Below are positions 1 to 11,000 of a DNA stretch of 64,000 nt, one piece after another. The first letter of the stretch is position 1. The number at the start of each line of letters is the position of its first letter. The translations under genes were made by a program, and so were the position numbers. The DNA comes from Neurospora tetrasperma FGSC 2508 (taxonomy: Eukaryota; Ascomycota; Sordariomycetes; Sordariales; Sordariaceae). Under the pieces are notes generated by a model. It saw only the letters and a list, made by a program, of their open reading frames with translations, did not search any database and was not told the origin of the DNA. Where the stretch lies: contig NW_009799103.1 of the NCBI RefSeq assembly GCF_000213175.1, positions 3,311,896-3,375,895 of the forward strand, given 5' to 3'.

Positions 1-466
1 AGGGGTACCTAGTGTAGAGGTAGGGTACTACAAACATCCAATGACGTCACTGCATCTACCTCTATTCTCCTGTGTATTCCTGGGTCACAGCCAGCTTTTC
101 AGGGCTGTGAGAGCCGTTGTGTCGGTTACTATTGAATCCCGTCCAAGGTCGGGCCTTGCTTGAACAGGGTTGTTTGGATTGGGACGGGGGCAGTGTTTTT
201 ACTCTACCTGGTTTTAAAGTTCTGACAGTGATCCCGTTTGTCAGTGTTCGTCCCATCTCCCGATCCAACCTACTCTTCTTTCTCGCTTTCTACAGTAGTT
301 CATGTCCTACCTCCCGTCATTACCATCATTACGACAACTCATTTTGCGACAACTTTAATTGCCATTGCTGATGGTACCCTCAAATAGTCGCCTGTACCCA
401 CCTATGCAATCCAACATATGACGACCCTTGCTTGAACACACATATCTCTACAGACCAGCTGCAACG
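1..466. other. Upstream region of the MCU gene
   Basis: No gene is seen here. The stretch is the presumed promoter and leader of the calcium uniporter gene. It contains a perfect CRE palindrome at 42-49, listed separately, and pyrimidine-rich tracts near 250-330. Short open frames exist but none resembles a protein. Confidence 0.6.
42..49. promoter_or_regulatory. CRE-like palindrome TGACGTCA
   Basis: A perfect 8-bp ATF/CREB-type bZIP site lies about 420 bp upstream of the MCU start codon. The match is exact. A role in MCU regulation is inference from position only. The region left of this window is unknown, so the site could serve a divergent neighbour. Confidence 0.4.
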
Positions 467-2016
467 ATGAACTGCGTGCGCATGCGGCTACAATGCCGCT
501 TGATGCCATCTTCCAATACTCTGGGCCGTTGGTGTCTTGAATCACCCCAGAAGAATCTCACCCTTCACCGTCCTAGGATATCCATTGTCGCACTGAGACA
601 AGCCTCTACCTCGGTGTCGCCCAAGACCAGGGAAACAGAAGCCGAGGCAAAAGCCAAGAAATTGGACCAAAAACGGCTTGACGAACACGAAGAGGAGGTC
701 AGGGCGCGCGAGCAACAAGTAAGACGCCCATGGCATCGCGAAGGTGCCGATAAGCCTCCGGTCGAAGGCAATACCGAACCCATAGCAAAAGGTAATAAGC
801 AACTGCAGACATGGAGAATGCCGTACTCAGAACCCATCACTGACCATCTTCCTCGCTAGGCAAGCTGCTGACAACGCCGACTCGTCTCCTCAAACTCATA
901 CTTCCTCTACCCCTTCGTGTCGAAAAAGACCAAAAGAACAATGGCCGTAACAATGAGTACGGCCGTTCGATATCCCTCAACAGCGACATCCAGCCACTCG
1001 CTCTGCTTATACACCCACAACAGCCACTTTCCTACGTCGAACGCCTGATCCAAACCGAGCTTCCGCCTGTGGTCGAAAGTGGCCAGGAAAAAATCCCCAA
1101 CGTTTACTTCCGAGCCGAAGATTCCGAACAAGGCGACCAGAAACCCATGAGCCGCTCCGAAGCGAGATCCAAGGACAATGGCGGGGAGCCTAGCGAGTAC
1201 AATACCAACCTGTCACACGTGGCCTCCTATTCCGGACTTGGCCACCGAGGCCCCAAGCGGAGTTCCCAAGATAAGAGATGGGTGCGGTGGAGCAGTAGTA
1301 CCGAAATGGGCGACTTTATTCGGGACGCAGCGCGCGGCCGAGAGTTTGCCATTGAAATCGAAGGCTATAACATTGAGATGCGCGTGAGTGTTCCCTCGTT
1401 CGGGGACCGGACCTATTACATGCGCCAGCGTCTGCGTAAAATGAGCTCCGAGATCGACGGGTTGGCCAAGATTAAGCACGAGTGCGATCTCCTGGCACAC
1501 CGGAGCGCACATCGCCTCGCCAAGGGCGGGTTTGGCCTGCTTGCTGGGTGGTGGGGAGTGGTGTACTATGTGACGTTCCATACCGAGTTTGGCTGGGATC
1601 TGGTCGAGCCGGTGACGTACCTGGCGGGACTGACGACCATCATGGGCGGTTATCTGTGGTTCCTCTATATCAACAAGGACCTTAGCTACAAGGCTGCCAT
1701 GAATGTGACGGTTTCGAGAAGGCAGCATGCCTTGTACGAGATGAAGGGCTTCGACATTGAGCGGTGGGAGCAGTTGGTGCAGGACGCAAACGCGCTGAGG
1801 AGGGAGATCCGAGTGATTGCGGTGGAATACGACGTTGACTGGGATGAGACACGCGACGTGGGTGAAGACGTAAAGGATGTCCTCGACGAAGAGAGGTCAA
1901 GGAGAGACGACGAGCACCGGTCGATTGAGAAGGAGAAGGACGAGAAATTCACCGAGGATGAAAAGAGAAAACGCAAGAAGGAGAAGGGGTCCAAGGAGGA
2001 GTCGGGAGATTCATGA
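467..2016 (+). CDS. mcu: Mitochondrial calcium uniporter (MCU), fungal type
   Basis: Pore-forming subunit that carries Ca2+ through the inner mitochondrial membrane. Proposed structure is join(467..791,860..2016), giving 493 aa; the 68-nt intron 792-859 (GTAATA...CTAG) joins [17 protein letters not shown] in frame. The N-terminus is Arg-rich and hydroxylated with few acids, like a mitochondrial presequence. A charged coiled coil follows (about 65-95), then the uniporter N-terminal domain. Two membrane helices flank the selectivity motif W354-D355-L-V-E358-P, whose Asp and Glu form the Ca2+ filter rings. A second coiled coil follows the pore, and the tail is a highly charged Lys/Glu stretch. 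ATG 467 is the first ATG in the frame. Most MCUs have Met where this one has Val in WDLVEP. The family assignment is firm. Confidence 0.93.
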
Positions 2017-3029
2017 ACCCGGTGGATACCTAGAAACGAACGGATACATACAATTGGGTTGGACAGGATGTTGATGTTCAATATGATGGCTGAATGCCAG
2101 GCGCAGAATTTTATCAGGTAAGATACCTAGACAGAATGTTCCACCAAATACGTTCTTCGGCGATGTACTGCGTAGTGCATTGTGTGCTGTGGTCTGACCA
2201 TGTCCCTGTCACTCCAGTCAGTTACATAGACAGTTAGTGACTTGCCGAGGTCCAGCCCTATCTTCTTACCTTTTCGGACGTAATGTGTTAACAGCGGGGT
2301 TGAGGTGGATACCCATGTATCATGACCAGGATGGAGCTTTGTACAACTCCGTGAACGGTGCCCCTCCTGCCCTTCGATCTGTCGCTCCCGTTCTTTCAAT
2401 TCCAAGCATTAGTTCTAGATGCTTCGTCCCTGCTGCTCGTGCCTTTCACGGAAAAGCCATCATGAAATAATTGAGAGTACATGTAGAGGCTCTGACTAAC
2501 TTCACACTATTAGCCGTGGCCTTTGGTCAGATATCATGAACCAAACAGCTCCAGATGACCAGGCCATGATCCCACATATCTCGTGCCATCTCGCCATGTC
2601 GTCCTAGTCCAAGCCGATATGGAGTGATACCGAGTCTTCTTCCAGAACACTTCTTCCTACGTTCGTCGAATACCTTACCTACCCTACCAGATCGCCGTAA
2701 TTATTAATACCCGGTCATACAAGGCGCGTGATGGTGTCCAGGCTCTCATTGCCGGATCGGCGCCTCCGCGTCACGATCTGTGCCATGGTCTCCATTCTCC
2801 ATGCTACCTACCTATCCCGCCTGTTACCCCACACTAGCTATTTCAACCGGAGCTGTCCCTGCTGCCCTGCTCGTTTGCCGCCCTGTCTTCAGTTACAACC
2901 ACCTCGTCGGCTTCGCTTGACTACTTGTACAATCTTCACGCCAGCTTTCGTTTCATCTCCGAGTCTTGCGAAACACTGACATCCTTACTTACCCCTTCCA
3001 TCCAGAGACAGACAGACGAGTTCGGTCCA
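2017..3029. other. Intergenic, MCU to acyltransferase
   Basis: About 1 kb with no convincing gene. It should hold the MCU 3' end and the promoter and leader of the next gene. A GATA-like TTATCAG lies near 2111. The open frames here have atypical composition and no recognisable motif. Confidence 0.5.
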
Positions 3030-4644
3030 ATGGGACCCCAAGTCATTCGATTGCCCGACGGGCAGCTCATCAGCGTCACTCCCGTGTTCGCTGGCCTCTT
3101 CTTCAAATCCCACGAACTCAGTACTCCGCAGCACGCTATCCCCGCTGGCTGGAGCATCGTCATACACACCGAAGATGATCACAAACCCGGCGATTCTTCC
3201 GGCCACGACGCCAAAGAGGGCGACGAACACGGCGCCGAGTCGAAACCAGCCATACACACGTACACCAAGCCCACGCTCCAGAATGACAGCCTGTTCATTT
3301 CCTCGGTTTCGATGCCTGCTAGCAGCGAGTTCAAGCCCGCCGCCAGCCCCACGCGACTGATCGCCATGATGCTGTGGGTTACCCTGTACTGGTACTTCCA
3401 CCAGCCCGCCCCTTCGCCCATCCTACGAACCGAAGCTTCCAAGGCCACGCCCACCGCTGGCCGCCCGCGTGGCGAGTGGAAGATTCGCATCAAGAGGGAT
3501 GGTGTCCTGCGCGGGAGGAATCTCATAGCAAAACTCGAACGCATGGGTCTTATAGCCAGTGCCGACTCCTCTGTCGGCACCGCCCTGGATGATTCGGACG
3601 AGCCGTGGGCCAACATGTTTGTCTCGCGCAAAATGTTCTGGCAGATCCCTGGCCGTCTCTTCCTCTTCTCCCTCCAGCCAAACTCGAATAACCTCAAGTC
3701 CCACCCCGGCTCTCCAGCTGTCAGTCGGCCTGGGTCTCCAGCCGCCCAGCACAGCACTCAGGCGCAGCAATCCCAGATCACGGACGTATCCGAATCCTAC
3801 GGCTCCTTGCCTCCTTGTTCCATGCCGTCCTATCCCATCGGTCCTTTCTTCAGCGCCTCCTATCTCCCGACATATTATCCTCCTGCGCCCCTGCAGTACA
3901 CAATCACCAACCATGTGCGTCACCCCGTCCGACCAAAGCCTCCTCGCATGGGAGAGGTCTTTTACACACGCTTTGTGCCTTCCGTTGGCCAGTATCTCGC
4001 CTTCCGCGTGGCGTCTCTATCTCCGCAACCAGTACCTTATTTCGGCCCTGTTGGTCCGAACCCACCTCAAGGACAAAACCATCTTGCCCAGATGACGGAT
4101 TTGGCACTAATAGAAGCCTGGCATCAAAGTCCACGCGTCTCTGCATTTTGGGGTGAGTACTCGGTCAACTTCTTGACCAATGCCCTCAAGAGTCGACACA
4201 GCTTCCCTGTCATTGGCCTGTGGGATGGCGTTCCCTTTGGTTACTTTGAACTCTACTGGGTCAAGGAGGATTTGTTGGGTCGCTACATTGGAGGGGAGGC
4301 AGCAAATGACTGGGACCGTGGCGTTCATGTCCTGATAGGAGAGGAGTGGGCGCGCGGGAGAGTACAAACTTGGCTTAGCGGTTTGGTGCACTATGCATTC
4401 ATGGCAGATTATAGGACCATGAGCATGTGTGTCGAACCCAGGGTAGACAACACCAGGTAAGTCGATATCGTGTCAGAAGTGCCTCGCTGCTCTCGACGGA
4501 TCATGAATGCTAATCGCTCATCCTAGGTTCATTCAACATCTTGAACACGCCGGGTTTACCAAAGAAAAGGAGGTGACGTTTCCGCACAAACAAGCATGGT
4601 TTGGCCGGTTGAGGAGGGAATGTTGGGAAGGGCCTGCACTTTGA
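3030..4644 (+). CDS. Hydroxyornithine acyltransferase-like protein (SidF/SidL type, Acetyltransf_8 fold)
   Basis: Predicted GNAT-fold N-acyltransferase related to the enzymes that acylate N5-hydroxyornithine in hydroxamate siderophore synthesis (SidL acetyl, SidF anhydromevalonyl). Structure is join(3030..4456,4527..4644), 514 aa; the 70-nt intron has a GCTAATC branch-like site and joins PRVDNTR-FIQHLEHAGF. The C-terminal third carries the conserved block: a Phe-Trp after the helix at about 370, then DGVPFGYFELYW, a Tyr/Gly acyl-CoA loop, DRGVHVLIGE, HYAFMADYRT, EPRVDN and a final PHKQAW. The Pro/Ser-rich middle (about 225-300) is a linker. ATG 3030 is the first ATG of the long frame; upstream codons lack one. 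Seen: the motif block. Known: the family role. Inferred: siderophore substrate, since SidF and SidL cannot be told apart here. No other siderophore gene is nearby. Confidence 0.82.
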
Positions 4645-5965
4645 TTTCAGTTTCCACGCAGTGTACCACAATCACATCGGACGGCAGGTCCCTTTTTACC
4701 AGTAACACGCTCCTAGAACACAACGAGGGCTGTCGATGCGTGGATAATGCTCCCACAGACGCTTCACTAACTCGGCCTTTCATGTCCCTGTTCACCACTT
4801 CACGCCACAGCAACGGACTACCGGCGTCAGCGAACACTATACGGCTAGCTACAGGCCGTTCGTCCCTAGATCCTGACCTGCCAAGCCTGCCTGGGACAGG
4901 AAGCCTTGCCTTGGACCTTGTTCATCTTCCTTCCGGATTTGGCAAGTCCCCCTACACAGAACATGGCTAACACGTACGCAACGACTATCATAAACTTTAA
5001 GCTGGCACAGAGCAATGTGTGATATGTTGCACAACTGAGTAAGTGCAAGGGTTCGCAAGTGCAATTTCTTTATTACTGCTTCATGCCATTGAACATTGGG
5101 GAAGGCCAGTGCTGGGCTTCATAAAGAAAAACCTCGAACATATTCCAGCCGAGCTTGACTGTTTGTTTGCTGATGAGGGTTCTGTTACAGGGAATGACCC
5201 ATCAAAGCACAAGAGCCTTAACAACACCCGATACGCGCATTCTGCCCGTAAATATGGAAAATACAACAGCCATGAGCGAGAAATCCAATTGCACTCGGTT
5301 TCGACTATAACATTGTGTTTTTCTTGACGGCTTTAGAAACGATTACTTCCACGTCTTCAGCGTTTCCTTTCCGTGATCGACTTTCCTATTTACTCAGCCA
5401 TGCGGCTTGCCCTTGCCCCCGAACCCGGCACCAGCTTATAAATTTCTTGATCGTTGTCCAACGCACAATTCTTGCACAAGCCAGGCAGTATGTTTCACCA
5501 GACTCATTTGGCTCTCTTTGAGTGATATTCGTTCCGCTCGACGGGGGGATACAAGCTCGGATAGGCACAGCTAAGCTGAAGTCCTTGGCCAATGTTTCAC
5601 GCGAGTGGCTTCTTCCCGTCACTGCACTTCCGTTCAAGGTCCGAGTTCCTGTCCAAAGCAATGCAAGGCCCAGACCGTGTGTGGCTGTCAGTCCTCCTCG
5701 CTGTATTTTGTCACTTCCTTTTCGACTTTTCTTTGTTATACCGGCAATATCTGTCCGAGTTGAGCGGCACCGCAGTACAGATATAAAAGGTTGCACCTGT
5801 TCTGGAAGCCAGCCCTGCCAGCTTCCAACGTACAGTTCTTATCTACCTCCAGTGCTACAGTGGTATACTTGGGAGTTCAATCAGCTACATGCAGGCCTGT
5901 CTCACCATCTCCTCCATACGTCTAGTTATTGCCGGGACGTGTGTTCGTACCCCTGAATTCCCACA
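4645..5965. other. Intergenic, acyltransferase to CVNH gene
   Basis: About 1.3 kb. I see no conserved coding signal. The only site worth naming is a TATA-like TATAAAAG at 5782-5789 that faces the CVNH gene. Confidence 0.5.
5782..5789 (+). promoter_or_regulatory. TATA-like box of the CVNH gene
   Basis: TATAAAAG lies 177 nt before the ATG of the CVNH gene. A TATAAAAG box lies at nearly the same distance (176 nt) before the gene at 17091. A core promoter role is inferred from sequence and spacing. Confidence 0.45.
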
Positions 5966-6768
5966 ATGAGGCCCAATGTCCTCTATTTGGTTGCGATTCT
6001 GAGCACACAAGCAGCAGCAATTGAGGCCACCTCAAATGACGATACACGCCCATCAATATGGTGCACGGCAGCTTTTCTTTACCCAGGTCAAGACCGCCTG
6101 GGTAACAACGCCCTGAAGAACGTCTTTCACGGTTATTGTGGTCTGAAAGGTTACGAAGTTTCTACCGACATTGACCTCAACCAATGTTTGGAAAATAGGA
6201 ATGGGCAGATTCGGTGGAAGGAGAAGTAAGTTTTCTCTTTGTTTTGTCCCTGGTTCTTCTATTTGTTTCACTGCGCACCTTTGAGAATTACCTCCCACAC
6301 TTTGCGGCATGAGCGAGGAAGAAAGAGAAAAACCATGATTGACCAGTCACTAACTTCATTGAATTAATTAGTGGAAACGGAATCAGTAACTGCGAATGCA
6401 GAAGCAAGAGGAACACCCCTTTTGTGATTGAGTGTCAATGCCCGGATGACAGGGGCAACAAGAAGATATCAAGCGTTAACCTCAGTGAGTCATTTTCCCC
6501 ATCGAACACTTCCTTTCTTGTGACCTCTGCATCTCTCGGTTCAACATGGGATGTCCTCGGAAAAGCTTCACACTGAATCGAATAGAAGCTAATGCAGTCC
6601 CTACCACTGTAACCAGATGAGCAACTGAAATACGAAAACGGCACCTTCAAATGCTTTGGCGCATTGGGAAATACTGAGGATGTGTCTTATCGATTACCTG
6701 GAAAATCAGGTGAGGGTGGGGGTGAGAGATTGGAACTGGAATCGAATTTGATACTTAAGAGAGGGTGA
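5966..6768 (+). CDS. Secreted cyanovirin-N homology (CVNH) domain protein
   Basis: Predicted secreted lectin-like protein of 174 aa, join(5966..6225,6372..6484,6617..6768). A signal peptide (about residues 1-18, ending in AAA) precedes a tandem CVNH fold. Repeat one reads YCGLKGYEVSTDIDLNQCL then ENRNGQIRW. Repeat two reads CQCPDDRGNKKISSVNLN then EQLKYENGTFKCFG. The pattern of a Cys, then S-x-I/V-DLN/NLN, then N-x-NG is the CVNH signature. Three exons restore one frame, and both introns (146 and 132 nt) have GTAAGT or GTGAGT donors. CVNH proteins bind mannose-rich glycans; what this one binds is unknown. It has more Cys than plain fungal CVNH proteins. The last about 20 residues are uncertain because a possible donor (GTGAGG) sits near 6709 and a further exon could replace them. 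Confidence 0.75.
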
Positions 6769-7377
6769 AGTTGATGGCTTGAGGATGTGACTAGATGTGC
6801 CTATGAAGACAGGAGTCATTGTACCCGAGGGAGACTGATGGTCTGGAGGTCTGGGGATGTGAGGTTCGCAGATACATTTGGGATTGTGGTATGTGCTGTG
6901 GTTTCGAGTAAAAGAGTCCAAGGTGGCTTGCTTTGGCTGGGCAAGGCTGTTACTAGACTGTGAGAGGGATTACAGAATTTGAAAACACATCGGCGATCAC
7001 TTGGGGGGTTCTCCCTTTGGATACTGCCTGGAACCATGCTTCGATGTATAATGAATAGGTATCCATCTCGGTTAGTCAATCATCTTTCCTATCTGCCATC
7101 CTCTTTGTTGGAGAGTTCATATGTAACCCTAACCCCGTCCAGGCCCAAGGTCTTTCTTTATGCGATCACGTGCGAGAGCTCTAGCTGGGAGTGTGCAAAT
7201 TCCCCAACCCCCCAAAGGCGTCATTCGGCCATTTCAACAAGTAGAACTTTGGACGAGGATTCGCTTTCGGAGCCCGATTACGTTCTGGATTGCATTGGCT
7301 GGCATTTCTCTAGACCCCTTGGGATTATCTCTGAATGCGACAGCAGCCCAGGTAGGAGCGCCAGTTCCTCCACCACG
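6769..7377. other. Upstream region of the FAR1-type gene
   Basis: Presumed promoter and leader. It contains an E-box CACGTG at 7167-7172. From 6979 onward the frame is open and in phase with the next gene for 133 codons, but composition shifts sharply at ATG 7378. I read this part as untranslated leader. Confidence 0.45.
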
Positions 7378-8715
7378 ATGGCTCCCAACCCCCCTTACAT
7401 GTCCTCACTCTTCGAGCCAACTTCCGCACCCCCCGAGCCCGGGCATCCGCAATTCCAGCAATCACAACCTCAACACCCTGGCATTTCACAACAGCAGCAA
7501 CAACAACAACAACAACAAGCTGCCCAGCCTCAGCAAAGTCAACCGCGGCAGAAGCAGCCACGTAAGCCCCGCCAGCCAAGAAAACAAGCTCAACAGCAAC
7601 AGCAACAGCAACAACAGCAACAACAACAGCAGCAGGTCCAACAACAACAACAACAACAGGTGGCCGCTCAGCAGCAACCTCTGGTTTCAATTGACGCCCA
7701 ACGGTTTGCTCAACTTCAAGCCGAGGTTGGTCAACTTCACCAGCTCGTCCAAGGTATCATTCATCGTCTCGATGCCTACGGCGTCCCATCCCTGCCTGGC
7801 GGACATCATGCACCCCTTCTTCTTCCGCAACAGCACGCCCCAGTCTCGGCTGCTGCGACTTCCACCCTAGTGGCCACTTCTGCAAACGCGGCAACCAACA
7901 ACATCAACTTTAATGCGCTTCTCACAGCCGGTCAATCCCATGATGGCGGCGGCAGCGGTGGTGGTGTCGGTGGTGGTGAAAGTAGCGTAAGCGGCCTCGT
8001 CAATGGCGACCATGGTCATCATCACGATGACGGCTCCGCTGCCAACGTCGGCGTCACTCACCACCAAGACGGCGGCGGCGGCGGCGGCATGGACCACGAC
8101 GTGGATGACGATGACGACGACGAAGAATCCCGCCAACTCCAGCTCCTTTCGGCAAACCTAGTAGGCGACCAATCCCTCCCCTCCGTCTCCTGGGGGGTCG
8201 GGGACAACAACAATAACAACGGCGCTTCCGGACCAGGCGCAGCAGGAGCAGCAGGGTTCGACATGGCCTACCCACCTCAAGGCCACATCTTCCACATCCA
8301 ACTCTCCACCTCGGCGGGGGGTAAGAACTACGTCGGCGGGGGTCCCAACGGGGCCTCAGTGGTAGTCAACAACTGGACGCGCCAGCACGGATACCGCGTT
8401 ATTACTCGTCGGTCCAAGATCAAGAATGATCGATACCACTTGACCATGTCGTGTGCGCTCAGCGGAAACAAGTATCGACCTGTGCCGGGCCCGACGCAGG
8501 AGCAGATTGAGGAGGCGAGACGCAACGGGCAGAGGAAGCCGTACCAGAGAAGAATCGGGACGGATAAGTGTAATTGTCCGTTTCGGTTCGTGCTGAGGGA
8601 GACGGCCAAGCATAGCTCGACGTTTGAGGTGAGGTGGACCATGGTGGGGCCGGATCAGCAGCCGGCGATGCATAATCATGGGCCAGATCCGAAGGCTTTG
8701 CTGGGGGATGAGTAG
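7378..8715 (+). CDS. Polyglutamine protein with C-terminal FAR1/WRKY-GCM zinc finger
   Basis: Putative DNA-binding regulator, 445 aa, single exon, start ATG 7378 in the favourable context CACGATGGC. The N-terminal half is Pro/Gln-rich with long Gln runs (about 38-100) and a basic island between them. A short helical segment follows (about 108-130), then Gly-, His- and Asp-rich linkers. The C-terminal about 130 residues form a FAR1-like domain: an NNW start, GYRVITRRSKIKNDRYHLTM, a first Cys (MSCALSG), then DKCNCPFRF and a closing HNHGP. This Cys-Cys-His-x-His layout is the WRKY-GCM1 zinc finger found at the N-terminus of MULE transposases. No transposase domain follows, so this looks like a host gene carrying a transposase-type DNA-binding domain. 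Nuclear location and transcription function are inferred. Confidence 0.75.
   Translation: MAPNPPYMSSLFEPTSAPPEPGHPQFQQSQPQHPGISQQQQQQQQQQAAQPQQSQPRQKQPRKPRQPRKQAQQQQQQQQQQQQQQQVQQQQQQQVAAQQQPLVSIDAQRFAQLQAEVGQLHQLVQGIIHRLDAYGVPSLPGGHHAPLLLPQQHAPVSAAATSTLVATSANAATNNINFNALLTAGQSHDGGGSGGGVGGGESSVSGLVNGDHGHHHDDGSAANVGVTHHQDGGGGGGMDHDVDDDDDDEESRQLQLLSANLVGDQSLPSVSWGVGDNNNNNGASGPGAAGAAGFDMAYPPQGHIFHIQLSTSAGGKNYVGGGPNGASVVVNNWTRQHGYRVITRRSKIKNDRYHLTMSCALSGNKYRPVPGPTQEQIEEARRNGQRKPYQRRIGTDKCNCPFRFVLRETAKHSSTFEVRWTMVGPDQQPAMHNHGPDPKALLGDE
7486..7665 (+). repeat. CAA/CAG repeat coding for polyglutamine
   Basis: Two blocks of mixed CAA and CAG codons inside the FAR1-type gene encode runs of 8 to about 15 Gln, separated by a Pro/Lys/Arg-rich stretch. 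Mixing of the two codons lowers slippage, but length variation between strains is likely. Confidence 0.9.
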
Positions 8716-9505
8716 TACCTGCGTCAAATGTGAGATTACGGTGACGGGGAGGAGGCTAAGGCGAGCAATGGATGAGTTCAGGATGGAGAGGAATGAGAGA
8801 GCGAAAGGATGAAGTGGATCGCAAAGTGCTAAAGACAGTCTCATTCATGTTGCCCAGCGTCGGTTGTTGGCTCTCTCTTTCTTCTTCGGAGGACCTGGGT
8901 TATAAACTATACGATGGAACCCAGTAGCGGTTGGGACTGGTTATCAGAAGCAAAGCTCTATGTACGGGCACATTCATACGTTTCCTTTGTTTACTTTTTT
9001 GTTTCTCAATGTGTGTTTTACTTGTAGTGTTTAATGTATATGTTTTCCGGGTCAACAACTTATCCAACGCAAAAGGGGATATCAACATATTCCTGGACTA
9101 TCTCGACTGAACAAGCTTACTCTATAGGTATGATCGCGAAGTCTCTTTGAGTGGTATGCAATTCATCTCACTGTCCACCTAGCTTATGCTGACAACCTGA
9201 TATGTAGCTGCGTAGTAAACCACACATGATTGGTATACCTCTAGGGCTTATCATTGTAAGATAACATTTTTTGTCATAATGTACGCGCTTCTAGCCTAGC
9301 TAACTGCCCGAGGTCAGGTAGCGTTTACTTGTAAGACTTGCAATGTAACCATCTCGCATCATTGTTTTTATGCAAATATCGACCCAAGCGCTAGAACCTC
9401 CTGACCTTCATCCTCAACCATCACGCTGACACAAGCACTATTCTTCACGCTCCCCATTTCAGTTTCATCCCAGGTCGGCTCTTACAGCCAACCAACCCAA
9501 GAACA
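8716..9505. other. Intergenic, FAR1-type gene to ABM gene
   Basis: 790 bp, locally AT-rich (9000-9370). No gene, RNA or repeat is recognised. It should hold the 3' end of the upstream gene and the promoter of the downstream gene. Confidence 0.5.
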
Positions 9506-10035
9506 ATGCCCAACGAGATTTCCACCTCCAACAACGACCAAGCTCTCCCAAGGACAGAAACACAAACAGCCAAGTCATCACCTACCTACACCATCCCCGA
9601 AGGCGAATTCTGCGTTTTCGGAAAAGTTAGTCCATCCTACCTTACATCACCACACTAAAAAGAAAACCTCATTAAACACAACGAACACAGGTCTACGCCC
9701 ACCCCCAACACGCCTCCGCCCTTGCTCGCGTCTACGAAGAAACCACCCGTCTCGCTGCCTCCGAGCCAGGCGTGATTTATTACAGCATTTCCCAGGAACC
9801 AGCAGACGCCGACGCAGGAGGTAGCGGGAAAGAAGGAGGAGGAGGAGGGGAGGAGAGGTCAAGGGTCTTTTATTTTTTTGAGCAGTACACGGGGAGGGAA
9901 GCGTTTGAGGCGCATAATCGACAGCCGATCATTAGGAAGTTGTTGGAGGAGGATAAGTATATTGAGAGGGTGGAGGATGTGGTTTTTGCGAAGCCGCTGA
10001 AGGGTGTTGGGCCTGTTGGGCCTGCTGGGAAGTGA
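9506..10035 (+). CDS. ABM (antibiotic biosynthesis monooxygenase) fold protein
   Basis: Small protein of 154 aa, join(9506..9625,9691..10035); the 65-nt intron (GTTAGT...ACAG) lies between FCVFGK and VYAHPQHAS. The pattern FxVxAHPQHASALARVYEET, then SEPGVIYYSISQ, then FYFFEQYTGREAFEAHN and a late P-x-x-x-L matches the dimeric alpha/beta barrel ABM domain. Members include quinol-type monooxygenases and many proteins without a known reaction. An unusual Gly/Glu-rich insert (about residues 76-93) splits the strand pair between the Tyr-Tyr and Phe-Tyr-Phe strands. Cytosolic, with no signal or membrane segment. The fold is well supported; the substrate is unknown. Confidence 0.75.
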
Positions 10036-11000
10036 GTGGAGTGGGGGAGTGGGAATAAACTGAACAGGAACCATCTAAAGTGTGATGTCCAGTGTTGGGG
10101 GAAGATGTCAAGATAAGGTGAAGAGCTGACGAGAAGTGTGGCCGTGACGAGTGTTGAGAGGAGGAAAGAGTTGATGATGAAACTATAGAGGTACACAGGA
10201 GGTAAGGTCTCTACCATAGGTCTTTCCTCGCATTTAGTTGTTTGAGAGTACAAGTCCCGCCTAGCACCTTTTCTCTCTTGCCAAGATGAGGGTTTCTTGA
10301 TTGGCATTGCACTCGAGGTTGAGGATTTCGGGTACAGTACAGTACCATGGAAGCACTGGCTCTTCATGAGCATCATATGTGAAGGCCAACACTCAGGTTT
10401 CGCCGGCAAACGCCTTCAATGACCACAGCGGTGGTAACGTTTTTATATTCCTGGGAATGGATCAAGCATCTTGATGACCAGCATGTACACTAGTACCAAA
10501 TGAAATCACGATAAGGTACCATAGGTGGTGTTCTGCTCCTTCCCAATTCCGCCGTTGCTTCCCCGCACTTTACCAGATATGCCTTGAGCCTTCCACCATC
10601 AAATCCATTCAGGCCGTTGCTGATCACTATCTATCCATTCCAGACCCAACTTCGAATGCATGTAACGTAGGACACAACCGGAGACTGTGTTCAAGATTCG
10701 GAGCTTAGTTCCCTCCATTTGCGGGGAACGGTTTCATCAAGATTGAGGATGTCTCTCTTTGGCACCCCCGCATTCTTATCCCTTGCGCACTTCTCAAGCA
10801 TCCGGCGGCTGTCAGATGTGCATATCACGCTGCTCATGTGGCTTGCCCATCGAACATACAGGCCCAGCAGACAAATGTGAGTTTAATCGTCACTCGACGA
10901 TACCCTCATCCCAACTCTTCATCCGAATAATGCCTTTGCCTGCAGTCAAGTTGTGGTCAACAAAGTCGCCGAACTCTAATGAGCTGTTGCTGCAACAACC
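10036..11000. other. Intergenic, ABM gene to OPT gene
   Basis: 965 bp with no supported gene. The last 250 bp are probably promoter and leader of the OPT transporter. Open frames crossing into the transporter's first exon are shadows. Confidence 0.5.

Noticed and set aside
2110-2120. GATA-type site TTATCAGGT near the acyltransferase gene as an iron-regulator (SREA-like) site
   Set aside because: It differs from the ATCWGATAA consensus by one base, is single, and lies about 900 bp upstream. It is also just after the MCU gene.
2925-3029. Longer N-terminus of the acyltransferase
   Set aside because: The longer frame has no ATG before 3030, and the family-like MGPQVIRLPDG start lies there.
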